Shown here: in pieces, positions 27,446 through 35,660 of the stretch
Layout of the letters: each line of letters opens with the position of its first letter
Position numbering within the stretch: position 1 is the stretch's first letter
NCBI RefSeq assembly: GCF_008808095.1
Contig: NZ_CP023396.1
Location: forward strand, 2,431,001 to 2,495,000
Direction of reading: 5' to 3'
Source: Pseudoalteromonas ruthenica
Lineage (GTDB): Bacteria > Pseudomonadota > Gammaproteobacteria > Enterobacterales > Alteromonadaceae
DNA: 64,000 nucleotides
The notes under the pieces: generated by a model
The model's input: the letters and a program-made list of their open reading frames with translations, nothing else
Database searches by the model: none
What the model was told of the DNA's origin: nothing
Position numbers and translations under genes: made by a program

Positions 27446-28333
27446 ATGAAAAAAACCTTCTGGTCACTGCTGTACATTTGTTTTGCATTTTTCACTCAGC
27501 TCTGCCTCGCAAACACCACTCCGGCACTGTGGCAAGTGGAGAAAAATGGCGTTACTTCCTATTTGTTTGGCACTGTGCATGTTGGTGATGAAGCAATGAA
27601 AGGCCTCCCCTCTTATGTTGAGCAAGCAATTAGCCGCAGTGATAAAGTGGTCGTTGAAGTAGATATTAGCGCGCTCTCACCTATGCAAATTCAACAACGC
27701 TCCATGCCGCTAATGATGCTGCGTAACGGCCGCACGCTAGAAACTGAACTGAGCAGTAAAAATTATCAACGCCTCAGTGACTACTTTGCACAAAAGAGTA
27801 TTAATATAGCCATGTTCTCGGGCTTAAAGCCTTGGGCCGTTTTACTCACTATGGTGCAAATCGAGTATCAAAATGCAGGCTATTCAGAGCAAAACGGAAT
27901 CGACAAGCAAGTGTTAGCTAAGGCAAACGCAATAGGTAAGCCGATAATGGAGCTCGAGTCGCTAGAGCAGCAACTAGAAATGTTCAGCGCCTTAGATAAT
28001 TACGCTGATGAAATGGTCAACGATACTTTTCGCCAACTCAAAGACCTCGACCACTATTTTGCTCGATTGATCAGCGCGTGGAAGCAGGGAGATACTGACA
28101 TACTGAGGCAGTACTACCACGACGCTTTTGATGACTCTGAATTCGGCCAACTTAACGAGCATATTTTACTTATTGAGCGTAATCAAAACTGGGTCGCACA
28201 ACTTAACCAGCCAATGCAGCAGCAGTCACTGTTTATCGCCGTAGGTGCGCTCCATTTACCGGAAAAAAATGGGCTCGTTAACCTACTGCGCGAACAAGGA
28301 TTCACGGTTACGAAAAGGCAGCCCTCTCAATAA
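27446..28333 (+). CDS. TraB/GumN family protein
   Basis: The 295-residue protein has a signal peptide ending near LCLA-NTTPA (residue 23) and one TraB/GumN (PF01963) domain. The opening ALWQVEKNGVTSYLFGTVHVGDE with its conserved GTVH, and the C-terminal FIAVGALHLPEKNGLVNLLR with the second conserved GALH, are the family's hallmark metal or active-site motifs. Members are suspected metallohydrolases of the periplasm, but function here is unknown. The 3' end overlaps the convergent kinase gene by 26 bp. Confidence 0.9.
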   Translation: MKKTFWSLLYICFAFFTQLCLANTTPALWQVEKNGVTSYLFGTVHVGDEAMKGLPSYVEQAISRSDKVVVEVDISALSPMQIQQRSMPLMMLRNGRTLETELSSKNYQRLSDYFAQKSINIAMFSGLKPWAVLLTMVQIEYQNAGYSEQNGIDKQVLAKANAIGKPIMELESLEQQLEMFSALDNYADEMVNDTFRQLKDLDHYFARLISAWKQGDTDILRQYYHDAFDDSEFGQLNEHILLIERNQNWVAQLNQPMQQQSLFIAVGALHLPEKNGLVNLLREQGFTVTKRQPSQ

Positions 28334-30005
28334 CGTGTTTTTTCAATAACGCGCTCAACTGCTGAGTATTGACCGGCTTGTTAAGTACGGCATTGGCGCC
28401 GACAGTGATACTCTGCGCGATACGATGCTCATCTTGACTGGCAGTCACCAAAAAAATAGGCACGCTGAGCGCTAAGCGCTCACGAATCTCAATAATGGTA
28501 CTTATGCCGTCTTTGTTTGGCATATTTAAATCCATTAATACACATTGATAGTGATGTTCTAGTAATTTATTGAGTGCTTGCTCACCATCATCAACAATGG
28601 TGGTGTTAAAGCCTATTTGCTGAGCTTGTTTAGCAAGCACTAACTGATTTATTGGGTTATCTTCAACAATCAGAATATCGCCATGCTGGCTGCTTGGCTC
28701 TAACCGGGCTTTGTCGATAGTAAGTACGGGCCAAGTTAGCTTGGCCTCAGTGCCTGTTGTGGTACTACGAATCGTAAGGCTTCCACCCACCTCTTGAGCC
28801 AACGCATACACGAGGCTGAGACCTAATTTCACGCCCTGAAAGTGCTGTACCTGCTCGGTGTTGTAATACACAGCATGTTGCCGAGCAGCCTCAATATCAG
28901 CAGTAGCAATGCCATCGCCGTTATCTTTAACGACAACACTCAGCAGCCCAGATGGTTCATGGTATTCAAATTGCACATGCACCGCAGCGCGCGTATGTAT
29001 AAAGGCGTTGCTCAATAGCTGATTAACTGCTTGGATTAAATGCAGATGATCAGTTTGTGCTTGAACAGGTAGGCTATCTTCACCCTCGACACTCAATCGC
29101 TGCAGGGTTTCAGACTTAAGCTGCCAAGGCGCCAATATTGCTCTCACCGTTTGCTTTAATGACTGCTCGGTCACTAAAGTAGTAAACGCTCCCGACTTAA
29201 GCTTCTGTAATTCCAACATTTCTTGCACTAGCGCTTGCAAATGTCGGGCGCAGCCCAATGCCGTTTGCTGTTCTTCGCGACCAGCCGCAGTATGAGAGTC
29301 CAATAGGCCAATAATCCCCGTAATTGGCGTCATTAGCTCATGACTCATATTAGCTAAGAAGTCAGATTTTACCCGATGCGCATGCGCGGCTTGACGCCGT
29401 TGGTAACGAAGCCGATAAAGAATAGCTGACACTCGACGTGTCAAAGGATTAAAGATGAGCCACCACTCACATAAAATAGTAGCAATGGCTGCCAGCGTTA
29501 AAAGGGGAATAACAAGCTGTAAATGTTCTATTTTTTGCTTAGATTTTGACTCTAATACGGTGACAACAGCATCTAAGTCCTGCAATAACGACAGTAGTTT
29601 TTGACCCTGAAAAGCACTTAAAGGTGCATCGCTGCGACTCGCTAACTGCACATACTGGCGCACCCGACCATCCAAACCCTGCTGGTGATAAAGCGCCAGC
29701 ACCTGAGGGCTTTGCTGCACCAACTCTGAGCCTAATAAAAACTCATGGTTATTGTAAAAGCGCATAGTGGCACGAGCGAGTTGCTGCTGCTCAAAACTTA
29801 CAGCACGGTCATTGACGGCCAATTTATGCAATGCAATCTTCTGCGAAAGCATCCGCTGCATACCTGCAATGTTTATTACTTTCGCGTCATTTCGCTGCAT
29901 ATTGATACTTTTCATCACATAAAATGTAGAGCTAAGTATGACAACAACAAGCACACTGGCTGCCCAGAAATAACGTTTTTGTAAGTGTTTGGTAAGACGT
30001 TGCAT
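28308..30005 (-). CDS. Hybrid sensor histidine kinase with PilJ-type sensor and receiver domain
   Basis: The 565-residue inner-membrane protein has transmembrane helices at about 11-31 and 165-187 enclosing a periplasmic PilJ/NarX-like sensor (INIAGMQRMLSQKIALHKLA). In the cytoplasm follow a HisKA domain (DFLANMSHELMTPITGIIG, histidine near 225), a HATPase domain with an N box (NQLLSNAFIH) and G1 (DNGDGIA), and a C-terminal receiver (DILIVEDNPINQLVL, acceptor Asp in LMDLNMPNKDG). No HPt domain is fused, so phosphate transfer needs an external partner. No response regulator is adjacent. The ligand is unknown; nitrate-type ligands are only a family possibility. Confidence 0.93.
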   Translation of the reverse strand: MQRLTKHLQKRYFWAASVLVVVILSSTFYVMKSINMQRNDAKVINIAGMQRMLSQKIALHKLAVNDRAVSFEQQQLARATMRFYNNHEFLLGSELVQQSPQVLALYHQQGLDGRVRQYVQLASRSDAPLSAFQGQKLLSLLQDLDAVVTVLESKSKQKIEHLQLVIPLLTLAAIATILCEWWLIFNPLTRRVSAILYRLRYQRRQAAHAHRVKSDFLANMSHELMTPITGIIGLLDSHTAAGREEQQTALGCARHLQALVQEMLELQKLKSGAFTTLVTEQSLKQTVRAILAPWQLKSETLQRLSVEGEDSLPVQAQTDHLHLIQAVNQLLSNAFIHTRAAVHVQFEYHEPSGLLSVVVKDNGDGIATADIEAARQHAVYYNTEQVQHFQGVKLGLSLVYALAQEVGGSLTIRSTTTGTEAKLTWPVLTIDKARLEPSSQHGDILIVEDNPINQLVLAKQAQQIGFNTTIVDDGEQALNKLLEHHYQCVLMDLNMPNKDGISTIIEIRERLALSVPIFLVTASQDEHRIAQSITVGANAVLNKPVNTQQLSALLKKHVIERAAFS

Positions 30006-30079
30006 AAGAGGGGCCTTTGCAATAACCCCTTAATACTGACACAAAATCAGCCTTTGTAAAATTTGTTCTCGCTTTAGCG

Positions 30080-30109
30080 TTGACAGCGTTAAGCATAAAG
30101 TGATTGAAT
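30080..30109 (+). promoter_or_regulatory. Putative promoter of the lysine-riboswitch operon
   Basis: TTGACA (30080-30085) and TTGAAT (30104-30109) are separated by 18 bp. The -35 box is perfect, the -10 box matches at four of six positions. Transcription would start near 30116, about 40 bases before the aptamer. Confidence 0.5.
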
Positions 30110-30154
30110 AAAAAGGCACCCTTATTGAGTCGGCCACATGTGCTGTGGTCGCAA

Positions 30155-30309
30155 GGGCTAGAAGAGGAGCGTCATTCAGGTAGTTATGGGAAGGAGAGCA
30201 AACTCCAAAGCACCATAACGAGGGGAATGTACGCCGAGAGACCAGTAAAGTTTGCTACTTACTGTCTCGGGCGCATGGGTTGAATCCCAGCGACTGTCAC
30301 CATTAGCGC
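30155..30309 (+). promoter_or_regulatory. Lysine riboswitch aptamer (L box)
   Basis: The sequence aligns by eye with the E. coli lysC leader along its whole length: CTAGAAGAGGAGCG at the 5' side, GGGAAGGAGAGC with ACTCC in the P2 region, GAGGGGAATGTACGCCGAGAG, then CTCGGGCGCATGGGTTGAAT and CCCAGCGACTGTCACC. These are the conserved core elements of the lysine aptamer. It precedes dapA of a lysine-synthesis cluster, so lysine binding should turn the operon off. A terminator hairpin and, further on, GGTGGAGAGCTTCTGG (also present in similar form in the E. coli leader) form the likely expression platform. Confidence 0.95.
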
Positions 30310-30325
30310 TCAGCGCTATGTTTTT
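30304..30325 (+). terminator. Expression-platform hairpin of the lysine riboswitch
   Basis: TAGCGC-TCA-GCGCTA (30304-30318) is followed by TGTTTTT. It directly follows the aptamer's 3' end, so lysine-dependent folding may decide whether it forms. The remaining 140 nt to the dapA start contain no other gene that I can see. Confidence 0.6.
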
Positions 30326-30467
30326 GGTGGAGAGCTTCTGGTCTTAGTAACGCTGGGCCCATTTGGCTCTGTGTTTTAAGCCCATTCGCTCTTCGAATTT
30401 AACCAGTTCGATGCGAGGCGGGCAACCCCTTCCTAATTCAATCGAACTCGCACTAAGTTCGTGAGAG

Positions 30468-31355
30468 ATGACTACAACTCATTCTTTAGCAGATACCATT
30501 GTCTGGACAGCATTGATCACTCCGATGCATGCTGACGGCAGTATTGATTTTAACACCTTAACCCTACTTGTGCGCGAGCAAGAGCAAGCGGGAAACGGCA
30601 TTCTTATTCTTGGCTCTACTGGTGAAGCTCTGGCTCTCAGTATAGATGAGCAACAAGCCGTGGTTCGTCACGTTACTGCGCTCACCTTGCGTGTGCCACT
30701 GATGGTTGGCGTGGGCGGTTTTAACCTTAGCCAGCAACTACAATGGCTTAGTTTTTGTAACCAACACCCCATAGACGCCTACCTTCTGGGAGCGCCCTTA
30801 TATGCTAAACCGGGTGTTCAGGGGCAGCTACATTGGTACTCGGCACTACTGGATGCCAGCAAAAAGCCGTGCATGTTGTACAACGTGCCCGGACGCGCTG
30901 CAGTTAGTATTCCCCCTACGGTCTTAGCACAGCTACAACAGCACCCACTGTGCTGGGCACTTAAAGAAGCCAGCGGTGATATTGCACAATTTGAGGCTTA
31001 CCGCGAAGCCGCGCCTGAGTTAGCAATTTTCAGTGGCGACGACGCGCTGATGCCTTATTTTGCTCAGGCCGGTGCAGCGGGCCTTGTATCTGTGGCCGCC
31101 AACGTCTGGCCACAGCAGACACAGCATCTGGTACAACAATGCCTTCAAGGGCAAAGCGTCAATGCCTTTGTAACCTGGCGCAGTGCAATTGATGCGCTGT
31201 TCAGTGCAGCCAATCCAGTGCCCGTTAAGTGCCTTTTGCATGCTCTTGAACGCCTCAACAGCCCGGTGTTACGACCACCATTAAGCCACCTTGAGCTTAA
31301 TGACACACAACCACTTCTTAATGCCCATGAACGCATTGTTGCGTGGGCACATTGA
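30468..31355 (+). CDS. dapA: 4-hydroxy-tetrahydrodipicolinate synthase (DapA)
   Basis: The 295-residue aldolase condenses pyruvate with aspartate semialdehyde, the committed step to diaminopimelate and lysine. The pyruvate-binding GSTGE motif, the tyrosine of LYNVPGR, and the Schiff-base lysine in WALKEASGD are all present, as in DapA and not in related sialate lyases. Placement behind a lysine riboswitch and before dapD supports DapA. It may be a second copy used for regulated lysine synthesis. A GAGAG sequence directly before the ATG is the only ribosome-site candidate. Confidence 0.93.
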   Translation: MTTTHSLADTIVWTALITPMHADGSIDFNTLTLLVREQEQAGNGILILGSTGEALALSIDEQQAVVRHVTALTLRVPLMVGVGGFNLSQQLQWLSFCNQHPIDAYLLGAPLYAKPGVQGQLHWYSALLDASKKPCMLYNVPGRAAVSIPPTVLAQLQQHPLCWALKEASGDIAQFEAYREAAPELAIFSGDDALMPYFAQAGAAGLVSVAANVWPQQTQHLVQQCLQGQSVNAFVTWRSAIDALFSAANPVPVKCLLHALERLNSPVLRPPLSHLELNDTQPLLNAHERIVAWAH

Positions 31356-31383
31356 TAAAATTAGTTAACAAGGTACCTCAGTT

Positions 31384-32124
31384 ATGAGTTGGTTAGACTT
31401 ACTAAATGACCTCGAAAGCGGCCACGTACGCGCCGCAACACAAGACGAACACGGCCAATGGCACGCCAATGTGGACGTAAAAAAAGGCATTCTCGAAGCC
31501 TTCAAAAATGGCAATAACACCGAGTTTGCGGGCGGCTTTGTTGATAAGCACAATCTAGCTCCTCGCGGTTTTAGCGCCCAAGATAATGTTCGCATGGTGC
31601 CTGGCGGTAGTGCTGTGCGTCGAGGTGCTTACGTTGCCCCTGGCACCATTATCATGCCACCTGCATATGTCAATATTGGTGCCTTCATCGATAGTGGAAC
31701 TATGGTCGACAGTCATGCCTTGGTGGGATCATGTGCGCAAGTGGGCAAAAACGTTCACCTTAGCGCCGCTGTGCAACTAGGTGGCGTGCTCGAGCCAATT
31801 GGCGCTAACCCTGTAGTGATTGAAGATGATGCCTTTATCGGCGCAGGCTGTGTCATTGTCGAAGGGGTGGTGGTTCGCCAAGGTGCGGTACTCGCCCCTG
31901 GTGTACGTTTAAGCGCCACTATCCCAGTATATGACTGCGTTAACGAGCGACAACTCGATAAGGGCGAAGCGATTCCGGCCAACGCCATCGTTATACCTGG
32001 CTCGCGCCCAAGCTCTAGCACTTGGGGACGCGAACAAGGGCTCAGTATGAGCTGTGCGCTTATCGTAAAATATCGCGATCAGCACAGCGATGCATCGCTG
32101 GAGTTAGAAGAGGTATTACGCTAA
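31384..32124 (+). CDS. dapD: Tetrahydrodipicolinate N-succinyltransferase (DapD type)
   Basis: The 246-residue protein is a left-handed parallel beta-helix acyltransferase made of hexapeptide repeats (about residues 70-195: VRRGAYVAPGTIIM, GTMVDSHALVGSCAQVGKNVHL, DDAFIGAGCVIVEGVVV). The GGVLEPIGANPVVIED segment is that of DapD. It transfers succinyl from succinyl-CoA to tetrahydrodipicolinate. It is about 28 residues shorter at the N-terminus than E. coli DapD (274). It follows dapA by 28 bp, and its stop overlaps the lysA-like start (TAATG). Confidence 0.92.
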   Translation: MSWLDLLNDLESGHVRAATQDEHGQWHANVDVKKGILEAFKNGNNTEFAGGFVDKHNLAPRGFSAQDNVRMVPGGSAVRRGAYVAPGTIIMPPAYVNIGAFIDSGTMVDSHALVGSCAQVGKNVHLSAAVQLGGVLEPIGANPVVIEDDAFIGAGCVIVEGVVVRQGAVLAPGVRLSATIPVYDCVNERQLDKGEAIPANAIVIPGSRPSSSTWGREQGLSMSCALIVKYRDQHSDASLELEEVLR

Positions 32125-33326
32125 TGCCTGTCTCTGGCGCATTGTTAAACGCTTTTGATACCCTCACTCAGGAGCGCCAAGAACCTTGCTTTGTCTACGA
32201 TCTTGACAGTCTACGTAAGCACCTTGATGAGCTGATGGCGCAAGATGTGGTGAAGTTATGGTATGCGGTAAAAGCGAATCCTTTATCTGCGGTTGTCGAG
32301 ACTCTGGCAGCCGCTGGCTTTGACTTTGATGTCGCCAGCAGCGGTGAGCTCAATCAGGTGCTTTCACAATCTGTTGGTGCACAACGCATCCTCAACACCG
32401 GGCCGGCAAAATCGCGCCAGCAGTTAGGCGAATTCTTAGACGCTGGGGTACGTACCTTTGTGTTGGAGAGTATCAATCAAGTTCGCTGGCTTAATGAGCT
32501 GGCGTATAACCAAGGTATTGAAGTGGATGTGTTGCTCAGAGTGCAGTTGCGCTGGCCAGAGGGTGAGCGCAATCCGCTCGGTGGCAATACCCTGACTCCG
32601 TTTGGCTTAGCGCCAGAGCAGTGGCAAGGGCTCTACTTAGCCGACTACCCTGCGCTGAATTGCATTGGCCTCCATATTTTTCAGTGGGGCAACATGCTTG
32701 ATGCGGCCCAGCTGCTTCACCTATGGCAAAGCATGTTAGCGCCATTACAAGCACTCTGTGAACGCCTTGGTTTTGCCATGCAAGTACTGGATTTAGGTGG
32801 CGGCTTAGGCGTTCCTTATGACAGCGAAAGCAGCCCGCTAAAGTGGCAGGATGTGCTCGGCGCACTGCGCGATATTAAGCGGCAAAGCGGCGTAAAAGAG
32901 TTGTGGATGGAGTTGGGCCGTTACGCCGTCGCACAATGTGGTTACTATTTAGACCCCGTCATTGAACAAAAAACAAATTATGGCGAGCGCCAACTGATCG
33001 TCGCAGGTGGTATTAACCACCTTTTACGCCCCGCTGTAGCAGGGCAAAACTTCCCCGCGCAGTTATTACGCCGAAGTACAGCCGAACAGGTAAACTATCG
33101 TATCCATGGACCTTTGTGTACGGCGCTGGATAGCCTAGGACAACACTCGCTGCCTGAGGATATTGATGAACATGATTGGCTCGTGTTTATGCAGGCCGGA
33201 GCCTATGGCTTCACCGAGAGTATGCCGTTTTTTCTGTGCCACTCATTGGCTAGTGAATACGTGTTTGAACACGGCACTTTGCGCGTGGTTCGTGAGCCAC
33301 AACCGGCCAGTTTTTATCTGAGGTAA
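32124..33326 (+). CDS. lysA: Diaminopimelate decarboxylase-like PLP enzyme (LysA family)
   Basis: The 400-residue protein is a fold-type III PLP decarboxylase. The PLP lysine is in LWYAVKANPL (near residue 48), the phosphate-binding glycine loop is LDLGGGLGVPY, and GPLCTALD near the C-terminus carries the active-site Cys and Asp. The usual EPGR motif reads MELGR here, and the C-terminal tyrosine region reads AGAYGFTESMPFF, so it belongs to a side branch of the family. Context (dapA, dapD, lysine riboswitch) argues for decarboxylating meso-diaminopimelate to lysine; a related decarboxylase specificity is possible. The start ATG at 32124 overlaps the dapD stop; the frame extends upstream, but that part overlaps dapD. 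Confidence 0.83.
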   Translation: MPVSGALLNAFDTLTQERQEPCFVYDLDSLRKHLDELMAQDVVKLWYAVKANPLSAVVETLAAAGFDFDVASSGELNQVLSQSVGAQRILNTGPAKSRQQLGEFLDAGVRTFVLESINQVRWLNELAYNQGIEVDVLLRVQLRWPEGERNPLGGNTLTPFGLAPEQWQGLYLADYPALNCIGLHIFQWGNMLDAAQLLHLWQSMLAPLQALCERLGFAMQVLDLGGGLGVPYDSESSPLKWQDVLGALRDIKRQSGVKELWMELGRYAVAQCGYYLDPVIEQKTNYGERQLIVAGGINHLLRPAVAGQNFPAQLLRRSTAEQVNYRIHGPLCTALDSLGQHSLPEDIDEHDWLVFMQAGAYGFTESMPFFLCHSLASEYVFEHGTLRVVREPQPASFYLR

Positions 33327-33328
33327 AT

Positions 33329-34441
33329 ATGCACCCTGTCAGTCAAGAAAACATTTATGTGGGTGAGGTAGCCAATGGCCTGCCATTAACCATTCCAGTT
33401 TACCGTTTAAAGGGTAATGGCACAGGTAAAAGCGTGTATATTCAGGCCAATATGCATGGCGCAGAGGTGCAAGGCAATGCTGTCATTTACCAACTATTGG
33501 AGCAGTTACAGACCCTCGAGCTTAACGGCGACATCACCCTTGTCCCCTATGCGAACCCCATTGGTTGCAACCAAAAATCAGGCGAGTTCACACTGGGCCG
33601 CTTTGACCCTATTACCGGTGTTAACTGGAATCGTATGTATCATTACGATAGCCAGTTGCCAAAGACAATGGCCGAGCAATGCGCGCACCTGTCTAGCGGC
33701 GAAATTCGCAATACATTTCAGCACGCGCTAATTGCGAGTGTCGACGCTCAACTTGAGGCCCCTGCGCACACGCTGTCAACGGGTAAGCGCATCGCTTTGC
33801 AACTTCAGCAGCTCGCACATCAGGCCGATATTGTTTTAGATTTACACACCGGACCGATATCTACTCAGCATTTGTATTGTCCTGAATATGCCCGTGCTAG
33901 CGCTAAGTATTTTAATATCGCTAACGTTTTACTTATACCCAATGAGTTCGACGGTGCCCTAGATGAAGCGGCGTTTTGCCCTTGGTGGCAACTTAAGGCT
34001 CAGCTCAATGCATTGGACTGTGCTTTTGATGTGCCTGTGGAAGCATTTACCGTTGAGCTTGGCTCACAAGAGCGTATCGACCTCAGTGCCGCTAAAGACG
34101 ATGCCGACAACATTTTAACTTATCTTAACTACCAAGGCGTGTTGCAAGACGCCCCCTTCTACCCAAAAGAAATGACGCGCTATGGTTGTATGCTCAGCGA
34201 TTATAAAACCTATTATGCCCCGATGGGGGGAATGGTGGAATATTTAGCCCCACTGGGGGAGCCGATTGCAGCGGGAACTCCAATCGCCAACATATTGCGT
34301 ATGGAGCGATATTTAAGTGAAACGCCGCTGCACACTTTATGTGCTGACAGCGATGCGATTGCCATTCTTCATTTTGCCTCTGCGAGTGTAAATCAGGGCA
34401 CTGAACTCTATAAATTCTTTACCAACACCTTCGAGTTGTAA
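33329..34441 (+). CDS. AstE/aspartoacylase-like M14 zinc hydrolase, possible succinyl-DAP desuccinylase
   Basis: The 370-residue protein belongs to the succinylglutamate desuccinylase/aspartoacylase branch of the M14 metallopeptidase fold. Zinc ligands can be seen as His and Glu of NMHGAEVQGN (near residues 43-46) and the His of LDLHTGP (near 172); FTVELGSQER probably holds the catalytic glutamate, and a C-terminal beta-barrel domain follows. It starts 2 bp after the lysA-like stop, so it belongs to the same operon. Relatives cleave N-acyl amino acids. As the operon makes the N-succinyl intermediate by DapD but has no dapE, I infer that it may desuccinylate N-succinyl-LL-diaminopimelate. The function is not proven by sequence. 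Confidence 0.85.
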   Translation: MHPVSQENIYVGEVANGLPLTIPVYRLKGNGTGKSVYIQANMHGAEVQGNAVIYQLLEQLQTLELNGDITLVPYANPIGCNQKSGEFTLGRFDPITGVNWNRMYHYDSQLPKTMAEQCAHLSSGEIRNTFQHALIASVDAQLEAPAHTLSTGKRIALQLQQLAHQADIVLDLHTGPISTQHLYCPEYARASAKYFNIANVLLIPNEFDGALDEAAFCPWWQLKAQLNALDCAFDVPVEAFTVELGSQERIDLSAAKDDADNILTYLNYQGVLQDAPFYPKEMTRYGCMLSDYKTYYAPMGGMVEYLAPLGEPIAAGTPIANILRMERYLSETPLHTLCADSDAIAILHFASASVNQGTELYKFFTNTFEL

Positions 34442-34457
34442 ACCATTGCGTGAGAGT

Positions 34458-34504
34458 CAGTGAGTTTACTCACTGCCAGTGGGCGACTTTGTCGCCCACT
34501 TTTT
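34458..34504 (+). terminator. Double-hairpin terminator of the lysine operon
   Basis: Two adjacent hairpins follow the last gene: CAGTGAG-TTTA-CTCACTG (34458-34475) and AGTGGGCGAC-TTT-GTCGCCCACT (34478-34500). The second, perfect 10-bp stem is followed by TTTT, making it a strong terminator. Confidence 0.92.
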
Positions 34505-34587
34505 CAGCCTAAATTCACCCGCTTGTTGCTAAAAAGGTGTACTATTGATTTCATCTTCTGTCCCTTTTATTCAGCACACGGATTTTT

Positions 34588-35625
34588 ATGAATTGGCGAT
34601 ACACTTTATTGGCTTTGACCCTGAGCGGCCATGCGTGGGCGGATGAGCCTGCAACAAATGCAAATAACGAACAAGACAATGAGCTAAGTATTGTCAAACA
34701 GTGCATTCTTAATGAAGCGATTGCCGGTGATGGTAAACAAACCTTGGATGAGCTTCGTAAAAAGTGCTCTGATTTAGAAGAAAGCAAACAGCTTACAGCC
34801 ATTGATAAGCGCAAGGCTCGTGAAGAGGTGACGGAGAAAAACCGCAACGTGATCACGCCGCACAAGCGCAACTATATTTTGCCCGTGACCTACATGAAGC
34901 ACCCTAATGAAGAACCCTTTGGGGATATCAGTGCTTTAGGCGACACCAATACCGGCGAAAACTTAGATAATGTTGAGATTAAGTATCAGCTGTCGCTAAA
35001 AGTACCGCTTTACGACAACTTCAGTGACGAGGACCAAGCCGTCTATTTCGGCTTTACCTTGCAATCTTATTGGCAGTATTACAACAAAGATATTTCTGCG
35101 CCATTTAGAGAAACCAATTATGAGCCGGAAATTTTTTGGATTAATTATCTAGACCCTGAAAACGTGCTTTGGGGCGACGAAATGGCCATTGCTGTGGGTG
35201 CTGTGCATCAATCCAACGGCCGTAGCCAACCTTACTCGCGTTCCTGGAACCGCTTATACGTCGACTTTATCTGGGAAAAAGACGGCTATGTATTTAGCTT
35301 TAAGCCCTGGTACCGCATCCCAGAAGATGAAAAAGAAGATCCTATGGTTGCCGATGGTGATGACAATCCAGATATTTATAAATACATGGGTTACTTTGAG
35401 CTCAAAGGCGTGCGCCGTTTCGAAGAGCATGAGTTTAGCTTTATGCTGCGCAACAATCTAAACTCGGATAATCGCGGTGCCATTCAACTAGATTGGTCTT
35501 TCCCTGTGTGGGGCCGTCTTCGTGGCTATGCTCAGTACTTTAATGGTTATGGTGAAAGCTTGATTGACTACAACCAAGATACCGAGCGCTTTGGTGTCGG
35601 TATTCTACTCACCGACCTTCTGTAG
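34588..35625 (+). CDS. pldA: Outer membrane phospholipase A
   Basis: The 345-residue protein has a signal peptide ending near AWA-DEPAT (residue 18), a charged linker (20-90) rich in Asn, Glu and Lys, and a 12-strand beta-barrel of the OMPLA family. The His-Ser catalytic pair is in VHQSNGRSQPYSRSWNRLY, matching the NHDSNGRSxPxSRSWNR motif, with calcium-binding residues nearby. The last strand, RFGVGILLTDLL, ends in a hydrophobic residue as needed for outer membrane insertion. It hydrolyses phospholipids misplaced in the outer leaflet. It is a single-gene unit with a strong terminator. Confidence 0.94.
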   Translation: MNWRYTLLALTLSGHAWADEPATNANNEQDNELSIVKQCILNEAIAGDGKQTLDELRKKCSDLEESKQLTAIDKRKAREEVTEKNRNVITPHKRNYILPVTYMKHPNEEPFGDISALGDTNTGENLDNVEIKYQLSLKVPLYDNFSDEDQAVYFGFTLQSYWQYYNKDISAPFRETNYEPEIFWINYLDPENVLWGDEMAIAVGAVHQSNGRSQPYSRSWNRLYVDFIWEKDGYVFSFKPWYRIPEDEKEDPMVADGDDNPDIYKYMGYFELKGVRRFEEHEFSFMLRNNLNSDNRGAIQLDWSFPVWGRLRGYAQYFNGYGESLIDYNQDTERFGVGILLTDLL

Positions 35626-35633
35626 TATAAAAG

Positions 35634-35656
35634 AAAGCCCCGTCAGGGGCTTTTTT
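35634..35656 (+). terminator. Bidirectional terminator between pldA and yiiD
   Basis: AAAGCCCC-GTCA-GGGGCTTT is followed by further T on the plus strand and preceded by an A-rich run that gives T on the minus strand. It lies between two convergent genes and can serve both. Confidence 0.92.
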
Positions 35657-35660
35657 AATC

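Noticed and set aside
32022..32123. N-terminal extension of the lysA-like gene
   Set aside because: It overlaps dapD in another frame and is not family-like; ATG at 32124 overlapping the dapD stop is the natural start.
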